Notes: a model not told the origin generated them from the sequence alone. DNA of 64,000 bases from Mycobacteroides immunogenum (GCF_001605725.1 NZ_CP011530.1:1116001-1180000); one strand, 5' to 3'. Shown: positions 44,161-52,860, numbered from the stretch's first letter. Program-made: numbers and translations.

Positions 44161-44748
44161 CTAGGCCCGCCACGTCCCGGTGCCGAGTGTGACCAATCCG
44201 TCGGCGGTAAGGGCGTGCGTCACCGGGACATCATGGGGACTCGCCGGGATCTCGTCGCGTATCTCGCCCACGTACAGCGGTGTGATCAGGGCCGTTGTCG
44301 GCGCCACGATCCCCAGTGAGCGGTCGTAGAACCCGGCGCCGCGACCCAGCCGGTTACCCCGTCTATCCACCGCGAGTGCCGGTACCAAGACGAGCTCGGC
44401 CTCGGCGAGGGCGCTTGCACCGAATACCGGTGGAGCGGGCTCCCGCAGTCCGAAGGGGGCGTCCAGCAGCTCTCCCGGGCGATACTCCGCCCACGTCAGC
44501 GCCATTGGAGTGCCTGCCTGGTCGGTGCGGGCGACCGGCAGTAGCACCCGCACACCGCCGTGCACCACGGCGTCAAGCATCTGCACCGACCCGGGTTCGG
44601 ATCCCACAGGTAGATAGGCGGCGATCACGGAAAGCCCGGACACCGCGGTCAGGACATGCGCGGCGAGCGCGGCGTTTTGCTTTTCGCGCTCGTCGCGCGA
44701 TATCGCCCGTCGTGCCTGCACAATCTGTTGCCGCAGGGCGTCCTTGAT
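44161..44748 (-). CDS. 5-formyltetrahydrofolate cyclo-ligase
   Basis: MTHFS converts 5-formyl-THF to 5,10-methenyl-THF with ATP. The C-terminal signature GRGAGFYDRSLG and LPVGSEPGS are clear. The first standard in-frame start is GTG 44721 (186 aa). The in-frame codons just upstream encode IKDALRQQIVQARR, which matches the family's conserved N-terminal K..LR..R helix containing the ATP-binding Lys. I therefore mark the gene from the ATC at 44748, a possible non-canonical start; no ATG, GTG or TTG precedes it before a stop. The family is secure and the start is not. Confidence 0.85.
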   Translation of the reverse strand: MKDALRQQIVQARRAISRDEREKQNAALAAHVLTAVSGLSVIAAYLPVGSEPGSVQMLDAVVHGGVRVLLPVARTDQAGTPMALTWAEYRPGELLDAPFGLREPAPPVFGASALAEAELVLVPALAVDRRGNRLGRGAGFYDRSLGIVAPTTALITPLYVGEIRDEIPASPHDVPVTHALTADGLVTLGTGTWRA

Positions 44749-44819
44749 GTTCTGAGAGGTGCTGATTCCGTGACGGTACCGCCTTGCCAGCGGAATTCCG
44801 GAGTCAGTGGTTAGGGTGA

Positions 44820-45755
44820 GTGGCTATGACGGCCCCTGACGTGTCCATCCCGCGCACTGCCGTGGTCCCCGCGGCGGGCTTGGGCACCCGGTTCCTACCG
44901 GCCACCAAGACCGTGCCCAAGGAGCTGCTTCCGGTAGTCGACACACCCGGAATCGAGCTGGTGGCCGAGGAGGCCGCCGAAGCCGGTGCCGAGCGCCTGG
45001 TGATCGTGACCTCCGAAGGCAAGGACGGGGTGGTCGCGCATTTCGTTGAGGACCTGGTCCTCGAGGGCACCCTGGAGGCGCGCGGCAAGCACGCCATGCT
45101 GGAGAAGGTGCGGCGGGCGCCCGCGCTGATCAAGGTGCAATCGGTGGTGCAGGCCGAGCCGCTGGGGCTCGGGCACGCCGTCGGATGCGTCGAGCCGGTG
45201 CTCGATGACGATGAGGACGCCGTGGCGGTGCTGCTGCCCGACGACCTGGTGTGGCCCCGCGGCGTGTTGGAGACCATGGCCAAGGTGCGGGCCAAGCGCG
45301 GCGGTTCGGTGTTGTGCGCCATCGAGGTCAAGCCCAGTGAGATCAGCGCTTACGGCGCCTTTGATGTCGAGATCGTTCCGGATGCCGCCAACCCGAATGT
45401 GTTGCGGGTCAAGGGCATGGTCGAGAAGCCGAAGACCGACGAAGCGCCGTCGAACTATGCGGCGGCGGGGCGCTATCTACTGGATCGCGCGATTTTCGAC
45501 GCCCTCAAGCGGATACCGCGAGGTGCCGGCGGTGAGCTGCAGCTCACCGATGCCATCGCGCTGTTGATCGATGAGGGGCACCCAGTGCATGTCGTGGTGC
45601 ATCGCGGATCCCGACACGACCTGGGAAATCCCGGCGGCTATCTCAAGGCTGCTGTTGACTTTGCGTTGGACCGCGACGATTACGGTCCGGGCTTGCGGGA
45701 GTGGCTGGTCGAGCGGCTCGGCCGGGAATCGTCCGTGCTGCCGGAGTCGGAGTAA
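44820..45755 (+). CDS. galU: UTP-glucose-1-phosphate uridylyltransferase
   Basis: Makes UDP-glucose for cell-wall polysaccharides and glycogen. 311 aa from GTG 44820 (or ATG 44826). Nucleotide-binding PAAGLGTRFLPATKTVPKELLPVVD, GLGHAVGCVEP, LLPDDLVW and MVEKPKTDEAPSNYAAAGRY are all canonical. Divergent from the cyclo-ligase and followed 11 bases later by moeA. Confidence 0.95.
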   Translation: MAMTAPDVSIPRTAVVPAAGLGTRFLPATKTVPKELLPVVDTPGIELVAEEAAEAGAERLVIVTSEGKDGVVAHFVEDLVLEGTLEARGKHAMLEKVRRAPALIKVQSVVQAEPLGLGHAVGCVEPVLDDDEDAVAVLLPDDLVWPRGVLETMAKVRAKRGGSVLCAIEVKPSEISAYGAFDVEIVPDAANPNVLRVKGMVEKPKTDEAPSNYAAAGRYLLDRAIFDALKRIPRGAGGELQLTDAIALLIDEGHPVHVVVHRGSRHDLGNPGGYLKAAVDFALDRDDYGPGLREWLVERLGRESSVLPESE

Positions 45756-45766
45756 GAAAGGCGCCA

Positions 45767-47074
45767 GTGCGTTCGGTCGAGGAGCAGCAGGCCAAAGTGA
45801 CGGCGGCTGCGGTCGCGCCGCGCCCGGTTCGGGTGGCGATCGCCGAAGCCCAGGGTTTGTTGTGCGCCGAGGAAGTGGTGACGGCCCGGCCGCTACCGGG
45901 ATTCGATCAGGCCGCCATCGACGGATACGCGGTGCGCAGTGTCGATGTGCAGGCCGCCGGCGGTGTGGTGCGCGTAATCAGTCCGGGTGAGGGCGGCAGC
46001 CCCGATGACGAAGACGATGTAGAGGAATCCACCGGCGAGATCGGAACGGTTGAGCTGCCGGTCGTCGGCACGGTCCGGGTGGGGGACCGCACCCCGACCC
46101 GGCTGCAACCCCGGCAGGCGGTGCGCGTGCAGACCGGCGCCCCCATGCCCACCCTGGCGGACGCGGTGCTGCCGCTGCGCTGGTCCGAGGGCGGTGAGTC
46201 CCGGGTCAAGGTGCTGCGCGCGGTGCGTTCGGGTGATTACGTGCGGCGCGCGGGCGACGACGTGCAACCCGGCGATGTCGCGGTGCGCGCGGGCACCATC
46301 ATCGGCGCGGCGCAGGTGGGCTTGCTGGCGGCGGTCGGGCGGGACCGGGTGCTGGTGCATCCGCGGCCCCGGCTGTCGGTGATCAGTGTCGGCGGCGAGC
46401 TTGTCGACGTCGATCGCACCCCGGGCAACGGCCAGGTGTACGACGTGAACTCCTACGCGCTGGCGGCCGCCGCCCGCGACGCCGGCGCCGACGTCAACCG
46501 GGTGGGCATTGTCAGTGCCGAGCCTGCCGCTTTCCGCGAGGTGGTCGAGGGTCAGCTGAACCGGGCCGAGGTCGTCGTCATCTCCGGTGCCGTCGGCGGC
46601 GCCGCCGCGGAGGGTATTCGTGAGGCGCTGTCGGCGCTGGGCGAGATGGAGGTCGGCCGCATCGCCATGCACCCGGGATCGGTGCAGGGCTTCGGCCAGC
46701 TGGGCCGGGACGCGGTGCCCACCTTCTTGCTTCCGGCCAATCCGGTTGGCGCCCTGGTGGTCTTCGAGGTGATGGTGCGGCCGCTGATCCGGCTGGCGTT
46801 GGGCCGTCGGCAGTCGCAACGCCGAATCATCCAGGCGCGCACCGTGTCTCCCATTACTTCCATTGCGGGACGCAAGGGGTTCCTGCGCGGGCAGCTGATG
46901 CGCGATCAGGACAACGGCGAGTATCTGGTGCAGATCCTCGGTGCGCCCGGTGCGTCTTCGCATCTGCTCGCGACGCTTGCCGAGGCGAATTGCCTCGTGA
47001 TCGTGCCCGCCGAGGTGGAACAGGTCCGCACGGGGGAGATCGTCGAGGTCGCGTTCCTGGCGCAGCGCGGATGA
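45767..47074 (+). CDS. moeA: Molybdopterin molybdenumtransferase MoeA
   Basis: Inserts molybdate into adenylylated molybdopterin. 435 aa from GTG 45767 (SVEEQQAKV), with AGAAAGG upstream; the longer frame to 45701 overlaps galU. FDQAAIDGYAVR, RVQTGAPMP, PGNGQVYDVNSYALAAA, and the MPT-binding region SGAVGGAAAEGI, which replaces the more usual GGxSxG. PANPVGALVVFEVMVRP closes the domain. Overlaps rimJ by 4 bases. Confidence 0.93.
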   Translation: MRSVEEQQAKVTAAAVAPRPVRVAIAEAQGLLCAEEVVTARPLPGFDQAAIDGYAVRSVDVQAAGGVVRVISPGEGGSPDDEDDVEESTGEIGTVELPVVGTVRVGDRTPTRLQPRQAVRVQTGAPMPTLADAVLPLRWSEGGESRVKVLRAVRSGDYVRRAGDDVQPGDVAVRAGTIIGAAQVGLLAAVGRDRVLVHPRPRLSVISVGGELVDVDRTPGNGQVYDVNSYALAAAARDAGADVNRVGIVSAEPAAFREVVEGQLNRAEVVVISGAVGGAAAEGIREALSALGEMEVGRIAMHPGSVQGFGQLGRDAVPTFLLPANPVGALVVFEVMVRPLIRLALGRRQSQRRIIQARTVSPITSIAGRKGFLRGQLMRDQDNGEYLVQILGAPGASSHLLATLAEANCLVIVPAEVEQVRTGEIVEVAFLAQRG

Positions 47075-47724
47075 GCGTCTGGCGTCAGGAGAGTGCGCAT
47101 CCCGGCTGGCCAATGCAACTTGGGAAGTTGCGGGTACCCGCCGGGGTGGTGTCGGTGCGGCCCATCCGGCTGCGGGACGGGATGGCGTGGAGCCGGGCCC
47201 GGCTGGCCGACCAATCGCATCTACAGCCGTGGGAGCCGTCCTCCGAGGTCGACTGGATGGCGCGTCACGGGGTGTCGTCGTGGCCGGCGCTGTGTTCGGG
47301 ATTGCGGGCCGAGGCGCGCAAGGGCCGGATGATTCCCTGCGCCATCGAGCTGAACGGGCAGTTCGTCGGCCAACTGACGATCGGCAACATCGCCCACGGC
47401 GCCCTGCGTTCGGCGTGGATCGGGTACTGGGTGGTCAGCACCGTCACCCGGCAGGGGGTGGCGACCGCGGCGCTGGCGTTGGGGCTCGATCACTGCTTTG
47501 GGCCCGTCACCCTGCACCGGGTGGAGGCGACGGTGCGGCCGGAGAACGGAGCCAGTCGCGCGGTGCTGTCCAAGGTGGGCTTCCGCGAGGAGGGGCTGCT
47601 CAAGCGCTACCTCGACGTCGACGGCGCCTGGCGCGACCATCTGCTGGTCGCGATGACGGTCGAAGAGGTGCGCGGGTCGGTCGCCGCGACGCTGGTGCGT
47701 TCCGGCAACGCCAGCTGGGTCTAG
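47071..47724 (+). CDS. rimJ: RimJ-like GNAT N-acetyltransferase
   Basis: 217 aa from ATG 47071, coupled to the moeA stop. GNAT acetyltransferase 3 family (ribosomal-protein-alanine or other N-terminal acetylation). RLRDGMAWSRARLADQSHLQPWEP, then GYWVVSTVTRQGVATAALALGLDHCFG (acetyl-CoA loop) and LHRVEATVRPENGASRAVLSKVGFREEGLLKRYLDVDGAWRDHLL. Same place as Rv0995. Confidence 0.9.
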   Translation: MSVWRQESAHPGWPMQLGKLRVPAGVVSVRPIRLRDGMAWSRARLADQSHLQPWEPSSEVDWMARHGVSSWPALCSGLRAEARKGRMIPCAIELNGQFVGQLTIGNIAHGALRSAWIGYWVVSTVTRQGVATAALALGLDHCFGPVTLHRVEATVRPENGASRAVLSKVGFREEGLLKRYLDVDGAWRDHLLVAMTVEEVRGSVAATLVRSGNASWV

Positions 47725-47734
47725 CTTTTTCGGC

Positions 47735-47790
47735 CGAGTCTGCGTCTCACGACGCTTTGGGGCGCGAAACCGTCGCGAGACGCAGACTCG
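47735..47790. repeat. Palindromic dispersed element, copy 2
   Basis: Arms CGAGTCTGCGTCTCACGACG (47735-47754) and CGTCGCGAGACGCAGACTCG (47771-47790), with 19 of 20 positions complementary. It holds the last codons and stop of the DUF559 gene and lies just past rimJ. Confidence 0.75.
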
Positions 47791-48652
47791 CGGTGCGCAG
47801 GGCCGCGTCGACTCGGCTGACAATGGTGCCCGCGCGATGCCGGAGCAGTTCGGAGGTGACCCGGATGATGGTCCAGCCTTCATCCGCCAGTGCGACCGCA
47901 CGATCGACATCCCGTGACCGCTGATGAGCGTCCGTCCAATGGTGCGCGCCATCAAACTCGATGCCGACCTTCGGTTTCTCCCAACCCATGTCTACCCTCG
48001 CGACGAAGTCCCCGAATCTGTCGACGACTCGAATCTGGGTTTGGGGTTTGGGGAAACCGCTCCGGACGAGCAGCAGCCGCGTGCGGGTTTCCTGTGGTGA
48101 CTCCGCGCCCGCGTCGACGAGAGCGAGCACCTCGCGCAGCCGCGTGGTGCCTCGTGCGCCCCGGTGGGCGGCCAGGATGGCGTGCACCTCGGGTGCGGTG
48201 AGGCCGGTGACGTTCATCAGGGCGTCGACTCGCTCTACGGCGAGGTCGAGCGTCAGCCGTCGCCCCAGATCGAATGCGGTGCGCGCGGGCGTCGTGATCG
48301 TCATGCCGTCGAACTCGACGGTCTCGCCGGCCAGCAACGAGTCCAGGTGCACCGATATCCCGGCGGGTGTGCGGTAGTTCCCGTGCACCAGCTCGGCGGG
48401 GAGATCGCCGTCGATCCATTTCGCACCGTGCAAGGCCGATGCCGACAGCCCGGCGACAACGCCTTGACGCCGTGACCATTCCCACGCGGCGATGGCCCGC
48501 TCGGTCGCGGTGACCTGCGCGTCGCGCGGCACGAACACGCCCGGATAGAGCTGCCGGTACAGCCGGCGTAGTCGGCGTTCTGAGATGGCGCCCGTGGCCA
48601 GTACGTCGGCGGAGCGGAATGGCCAGCGCGGCGAGGCCGAAATATCCCCCAT
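47747..48652 (-). CDS. DUF559/AbiEi-like domain protein (VSR-endonuclease-like fold)
   Basis: 301 aa from ATG 48652 (MGDISASPRWPFRSADVL); the upstream in-frame extension runs through repeat copy 3 and is not credible. The N-terminal half (RRLYRQLYPGVFVPRDAQVTATERAIAAWEW) resembles AbiEi-type antitoxin/winged-helix domains. The C-terminal DUF559 part (RVDMGWEKPKVGIEFDGAHHW ... RDVDRAVALADEGWTIIRVTSELL) has the Vsr-like nuclease core. Common in actinobacteria, function unknown. The gene is framed by two copies of the same palindromic repeat. Confidence 0.8.
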   Translation of the reverse strand: MGDISASPRWPFRSADVLATGAISERRLRRLYRQLYPGVFVPRDAQVTATERAIAAWEWSRRQGVVAGLSASALHGAKWIDGDLPAELVHGNYRTPAGISVHLDSLLAGETVEFDGMTITTPARTAFDLGRRLTLDLAVERVDALMNVTGLTAPEVHAILAAHRGARGTTRLREVLALVDAGAESPQETRTRLLLVRSGFPKPQTQIRVVDRFGDFVARVDMGWEKPKVGIEFDGAHHWTDAHQRSRDVDRAVALADEGWTIIRVTSELLRHRAGTIVSRVDAALRTASLRLATVSRPKAS

Positions 48653-48689
48653 GGCCTGCAGCCTCCCAGCGCGCTCCGACACCCCGGGC

Positions 48690-48745
48690 CGAGTCTGCGT
48701 CTCACGACGCTTTGGGGTGGAAAACCGTGGTGAGACGCAGAGTCG
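48690..48745. repeat. Palindromic dispersed element, copy 3
   Basis: Arms CGAGTCTGCGTCTCACGACG (48690-48709, identical to copy 2) and CGTGGTGAGACGCAGAGTCG (48726-48745), upstream of the DUF559 gene. Confidence 0.72.
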
Positions 48746-48795
48746 CCAAGAGATTGCTGAGACTGGTGTGACTATTGGGGCCTGTGATGCTTGCC

Positions 48796-48820
48796 CCTGT
48801 AGAATTACAGGTGTGTAATT
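48796..48820. promoter_or_regulatory. Overlapping palindromes upstream of sepX
   Basis: CCTGTA-GAAT-TACAGG (48796-48811) overlaps AATTACA-N4-TGTAATT (48803-48820), about 100 bases before the SepX/GlpR start. The A/T-rich inverted repeat stands out in GC-rich DNA and may be an operator. Confidence 0.5.
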
Positions 48821-48921
48821 GGTATCGGCGCGCCTCGTAACGTGCGCAGATCGCCAACCTAGCCTTGACCTGAGGCTTAGACGTAGAGGCACGGAGCGCG
48901 CGCAGAAAGGAGCAGGCCGAG

Positions 48922-49935
48922 ATGCCGAGCATCCCCCAATCGGTGTTGTGGATCGGACTGGTCGTGCTGTGGCTGTTCGTCCTGGTGCCGATGCTGATCA
49001 ACAAGCGTGACGTGGTCAAGCGCACGAGCGATGTCGCCCTCGCGACGCGGGTCCTGAACGGGAAGGCCGCCAAGCTGCTGCGCCGCACGGGCCCCGCCGC
49101 CGGTCACCGCAGCGATCCGGATTTCCGTCGTGAAGACATCGACGAACTTGACGACGAGGACGAAGAAGAGTCGACCGGCGTGATCGCGAGCGCGCCCACC
49201 GAGGAGGACAAGGACGCGGCCCAGGCCGTCAAGGCCATGGCCGTGCGCAAGGTTCGCCCCGAGAAGAAGGTTGTGGCCGACGAGCCCGTCGACGTCGATG
49301 TCATCGACGAGGACGCGACCGCACTACCGGCCGGCGAGGCGGCGCTGTCCGATGAACTCGAGGATCTGGAGGAGGCGCCCAGCGCACGGGTCGCAGCCGA
49401 AACAGATTCGGGTACTTACGAATACGTCGATGACACCTCTGGTCTCGCCATTGCGGCGGAGCCGTCGCGGGAACGTCACCAGGCTCCGCCGGTGTACAGC
49501 TCGTCGCGCCGCCGCCGGTTTGATCCCGAGGTCATGGCCAAGGAGAACGCGCGCAAGTTCGCCTTCCGCAAGCGGGTACTGATGGGTCTGGTGGCGGCGA
49601 TGGTCGTCGCCGGTTTGGTGGCCGCTACGGCGACCAGCACCGCGTGGTGGGCCTGTGGCGCTCTCGGTGTGGCGGCGGTGCTTTACCTGGGCTACCTGCG
49701 TCGTCAGACCCGCATCGAGGAGCAGTTGCGCCGTCGCCGTGCCGCGCGCTACCAGCGTGCTCGCGTGGTCGGTGTGGAGAACGTCGCGGACCGTGAGCTG
49801 GATGTGGTGCCGCAGCGCCTGCGCCGCCCGGGTGCGGCCGTCCTCGAAATCGATGATGAGGACCCGGTTTTCGAACATCTGGATTACTACGACGAGCCGC
49901 GGCAGTACCGTATGCCGCACGCGGTCGGTCAGTAA
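48922..49935 (+). CDS. sepX: Divisome protein SepX/GlpR
   Basis: 337 aa actinobacterial cell-division membrane protein. Transmembrane helix 1 is at about 8-26 (VLWIGLVVLWLFVLVPMLI). A long acidic intrinsically disordered region (about 60-200) follows, then a juxtamembrane segment RRFDPEVMAKENARKFAFRKRVL, two further helices (about 217-260) and a basic tail. Order and neighbours match Rv0996. AAGGAG lies upstream of ATG 48922. Confidence 0.88.
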   Translation: MPSIPQSVLWIGLVVLWLFVLVPMLINKRDVVKRTSDVALATRVLNGKAAKLLRRTGPAAGHRSDPDFRREDIDELDDEDEEESTGVIASAPTEEDKDAAQAVKAMAVRKVRPEKKVVADEPVDVDVIDEDATALPAGEAALSDELEDLEEAPSARVAAETDSGTYEYVDDTSGLAIAAEPSRERHQAPPVYSSSRRRRFDPEVMAKENARKFAFRKRVLMGLVAAMVVAGLVAATATSTAWWACGALGVAAVLYLGYLRRQTRIEEQLRRRRAARYQRARVVGVENVADRELDVVPQRLRRPGAAVLEIDDEDPVFEHLDYYDEPRQYRMPHAVGQ

Positions 49936-49984
49936 GTACGCGATTCGGTCAGACGCGGGACGGCTGGTAAGGTCTTAACGTCTT

Positions 49985-50060
49985 GGGGCTATAGCGCAGT
50001 TGGTAGCGCGTCTCGTTCGCATCGAGAAGGTCGGGAGTTCGATTCTCCCTAGCTCCACCA
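49985..50060 (+). tRNA. tRNA-Ala (anticodon CGC)
   Basis: 76 bases including an encoded CCA. Acceptor stem GGGGCTA/TAGCTCC, D-stem GCGC, anticodon stem TCTCG/CGAGA with loop TTCGCAT (anticodon CGC), T-arm GGGAG-TTCGATT-CTCCC. Its 3' 48 bases are duplicated at 55742-55789, marking it as an island integration site. Confidence 0.95.
50013..50060 (+). other. attL: 3' part of tRNA-Ala
   Basis: 48-bp direct repeat identical to 55742-55789, from the anticodon stem to the CCA end. Left junction of the 5.7-kb island; integration kept the tRNA intact. Confidence 0.92.
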
Positions 50061-50063
50061 AGG

Positions 50064-50096
50064 GAAAGACCAGGCTATGCCTGGTCTTTCGTTTTT
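50064..50096 (+). terminator. Terminator of tRNA-Ala
   Basis: 12-bp stem GAAAGACCAGGC / GCCTGGTCTTTC with a 3-base loop, followed by GTTTTTC. It also lies immediately past the integrase stop. Confidence 0.88.
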
Positions 50097-50846
50097 CTAG
50101 GGGATGTTTGAAACCGGGCTCGTCCGCAGTCCGTCCGCAGTAGATCGGATTGCCGCATCCAGACTGTCCGCTACAGCGTCTAAATCGGCGTCGAACAGGT
50201 CCGCATAGACATCCAGGGTCATCGACGCTTTTGCGTGCCCCAGCATCCGCTGGACCGCCTTCACGTTCGCGCCCGCACTGACCGCCAAGCTGGCCGCCGT
50301 GTGCCGTAGATCGTGCGGGGTGATCGTCGGGAAGGTCTGGCCCATCTCCTGGCATTCCTCGACCGCTGGCGCGAAGACACGCGCCCGGTAATTGGAGTTC
50401 CGCAGCACCCCGCCACGCAGGTCTGTGAACACCAGGTCATCGCGTCCCTTGCCGACCATGAGCGCGGAAAGTTCGTCGGAAAGGACAGCGGGGAAGGGAA
50501 CCGAGCGGCGCTCCCATGACTTCGGAGTGCCCCAATCCAGTCCGCTGGATTCGGTGACTGACCGAGAGACGTTGACCCGGCGGCGCAGCATGTCGAAGTC
50601 CTGCACCCGTAGTGCAGCCATCTCACCCCATCGCAGGCCGGTGTAGGCCAGGAACCGCACAGCCTCGGGGTTGCGATCAACGGCGGTTGCGAGGGCGGCG
50701 ACTTGGATATGCGTGAGGTATCCACGGTCAGCGTGTTCGCGCTTCGGTAGTGAGATCCCGTCGCACGGATTGCGTGGTATGCGTGAATCCTCTACTGCCG
50801 CACGGCACCGACCTTTACGCGGGGGATTTGAGGACTCGGTCGCCAC
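50097..50846 (-). pseudogene. Tyrosine recombinase (integrase), N-terminally truncated
   Basis: 249-aa frame; phage-type integrases are usually near 380-400 aa. The catalytic domain is complete: Arg in TGLRWGE, Lys in TPKSWERRSVPF, HDLRH, LGHAKASMTLDVY with the nucleophilic Tyr. Normal integrase sequence begins abruptly at AVEDSRIPRNPCDGI. The first ~15 residues (ATESSNPPRKGRCR) look foreign, and no arm-binding or core-binding domain exists upstream. Probably a decayed remnant that installed the island. Its end carries a 24-bp arm-type repeat. Confidence 0.82.
50120..50143. repeat. Arm-type repeat, left copy
   Basis: 24-bp direct repeat made of two GTCCGCAG units 11 bp apart. An identical copy lies at 55619-55642, inside the other island end. 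Likely integrase arm-binding sites. Confidence 0.75.
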
Positions 50847-51142
50847 AAGTTGCGACAGTGCCTTCTGTCACGCCCAGGGGGATAGCCCCTCCCAGCCCCT
50901 TATTGCCCCCTCGCGGCATTCGGCGGATCTACATTCGACATTTTCCACCAAGGGTGGGATTAGGGCGAGTTTGCAGTGGGCGGTGTCATTCCCTCGGACG
51001 CTTGGGCTGGAAATGGGGTAGCGCTCGATACGCCGTCGATCTTGGCAAACAGCACTCGCTTAGACATGCCTGGTGATGATGTGCGATCCTTCCGTTAGCT
51101 ACGCCTAACTGGAGGCGGGCGGGCGTTGCGGAGGGATGCTGA
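50847..51142. other. Gap upstream of island cargo
   Basis: About 300 bases where the integrase N-terminus would be expected; no matching coding sequence is found on either strand. It ends with GGAGGGA, the ribosome site of the first cargo gene. Confidence 0.5.
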
Positions 51143-52375
51143 ATGGGCATGGATGGGCCCAAAGGCCGCTTTCCTGCGGGTTTGCGCCGGGGATTGGCGG
51201 CGGCGGCGCTGCTGGCGGTTGTCGCCGGTGGCGTGAAGGTCGCTACTGACTACGAGTACCCCGCCGCCGGTTTCTCAACGATGCAGACCGCAGCGGCTGA
51301 TCCCAGTGGACCCACTGGGGGTCCGGGCGGCAATAACGGCGGCATGAATGGCAGCCAGTTTTCACCGCCGCAGATGCCCGCTCAGATGCCCGATTACCAG
51401 GGCGGTATCAACCAGCCGCCGTTGGACCAGAACTCTGGTATCAGCATCTACAACACGGGCGCGCAGGGTGCGCCGCAGCAGGCGGGACAGCAAGGGGCGC
51501 AACAACCGCAGCAGGGCTGGGACCAGCCTGCTCACGGTACTCAGATTCCCGACTATTCGACCGCGCCGGGCTACACGCAGGGCCCCGGTAAGCCCAATCC
51601 GGATTATCAGCCACCCCAACAGCAGTCGCCACAGCAGGGGCATCAACCCGCGTCCCAAGTTCCGGGAACGCAGCAACCCTCTAGCCCACCCTCATCGCAG
51701 GCTCCACGGCCACCGCAGAGCAATAAGGAAGATGACCTAGACGGGCGCGCTGAGGAGGTCAAGAAGTACTCGTGCGTCTTTGGTGGCCAGAACCCCGATG
51801 GCAGCTGCAGCGCGCTGAACAACCTTCGTAACAAGGACAAGTACGGCCACACACTCCAGCCTGATCCGGGCCCGGAATGGTCCTACGAGAACGACTCCAA
51901 CCCGGAGATCCAAGAGCCCACGGACACCCAAGAATGCGCGACCGGAACCAGCGATCCACGCTGCGGTGGACAGGTTAAGGTCTGCTACCCCAAGGACATT
52001 AGTCCCGACGCGATACCGCCGGACATGGTCCATGAACGTGACGTGTATGTCGACGGCAGTAACCTGTTCGTTCAGGACAACAAGGGCGAGGTCTACCGGC
52101 GAGCCACCCAGGGAGTCAAAGACCTTGAGGCGCAACGCCGCAAGGATGTCCGAGATGCACGGAAAGCCGATGAGGCATTGTTCCGGGGTAAAGATGTGGG
52201 CCACGTCCCGGACATTGCATGGCAGGGCATGGTGATGGATGTTCGGATGGTATTCCCGATGACCGGGTCATTGAACCGTTCGATTGGTGGCCAGGCAGGC
52301 AAGTACCCGATCGGTTTCAAGGTCGCCGAGTTCGTTAGAGGGAAGTGGGTGAACGACGAATGCGTACCGGAGTAA
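51143..52375 (+). CDS. Exported/anchored Pro-Gln-Gly-rich protein of the T7SS-type cassette
   Basis: 410 aa from ATG 51143 with GGAGGGA upstream. An N-terminal basic stretch plus hydrophobic helix (GLAAAALLAVVAGGVKVATD, about 16-36) acts as signal or anchor. A low-complexity P/Q/G region (about 50-195) is followed by a Cys-containing C-terminal domain (YSCVFGGQNPDGSC, ECATGTSDPRCGG, VCYPKD, NDECVPE) whose six or so cysteines suggest disulfides outside the cytoplasm. No known family is recognised. First gene of the island operon and probably an accessory for export of the WXG proteins. Confidence 0.7.
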   Translation: MGMDGPKGRFPAGLRRGLAAAALLAVVAGGVKVATDYEYPAAGFSTMQTAAADPSGPTGGPGGNNGGMNGSQFSPPQMPAQMPDYQGGINQPPLDQNSGISIYNTGAQGAPQQAGQQGAQQPQQGWDQPAHGTQIPDYSTAPGYTQGPGKPNPDYQPPQQQSPQQGHQPASQVPGTQQPSSPPSSQAPRPPQSNKEDDLDGRAEEVKKYSCVFGGQNPDGSCSALNNLRNKDKYGHTLQPDPGPEWSYENDSNPEIQEPTDTQECATGTSDPRCGGQVKVCYPKDISPDAIPPDMVHERDVYVDGSNLFVQDNKGEVYRRATQGVKDLEAQRRKDVRDARKADEALFRGKDVGHVPDIAWQGMVMDVRMVFPMTGSLNRSIGGQAGKYPIGFKVAEFVRGKWVNDECVPE

Positions 52376-52860
52376 AGCAGCGCAGTCTGCTGGCCGCGTT
52401 CGCGGCGATGTTCGTCGGCGCGCTGATCGTTGCCGGGATCTACCATTGGGGCGTGAGCGGCGAAGATCAGAACGACGATGCGGCAGCCAAGGCTGTTGTT
52501 ACCGAGTACATCGACGCCATCAACGCCGACGATCTATCCCGGCTGCTCGCTGTCAGCACTGGCACCGCCCGCCTAGAACTCGAAACCATCGACATGCCCG
52601 GTGACGCCAACAAAACCGGACGCTGGACCGAACCCCACGCGAAGATCCTTCGCTCGTTCAAAAACTCATACGGCGATGTCAAAATCAAGGAATACGAGGT
52701 CATCGCCAGAGGCGATCGGCGACTAGTCGCCCGCGTACGCACCCAATTTGCTCGCCAGATCACAGGCATGGTGCTGCCCGGGGAGAACGCCCGCTTCGAT
52801 TTGATCCGCAAGGACGAAGGCTGGCGCATCGAATCAGTGGGACGCTACGAAGCACCCTGA
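52345..52860 (+). CDS. Small membrane-anchored NTF2-like protein
   Basis: 171 aa from GTG 52345, or 166 aa from ATG 52360; both overlap the previous gene. One transmembrane helix (LLAAFAAMFVGALIVAGIYHW) and an extracytoplasmic domain (AAAKAVVTEYIDAINADDLSRLLAVSTG ... FDLIRKDEGWRIESVGRYEAP) of the NTF2-like/DUF4878 kind, like Mce-associated proteins. Translationally coupled to the preceding cassette gene; function unknown. Confidence 0.72.
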   Translation: MGERRMRTGVKQRSLLAAFAAMFVGALIVAGIYHWGVSGEDQNDDAAAKAVVTEYIDAINADDLSRLLAVSTGTARLELETIDMPGDANKTGRWTEPHAKILRSFKNSYGDVKIKEYEVIARGDRRLVARVRTQFARQITGMVLPGENARFDLIRKDEGWRIESVGRYEAP

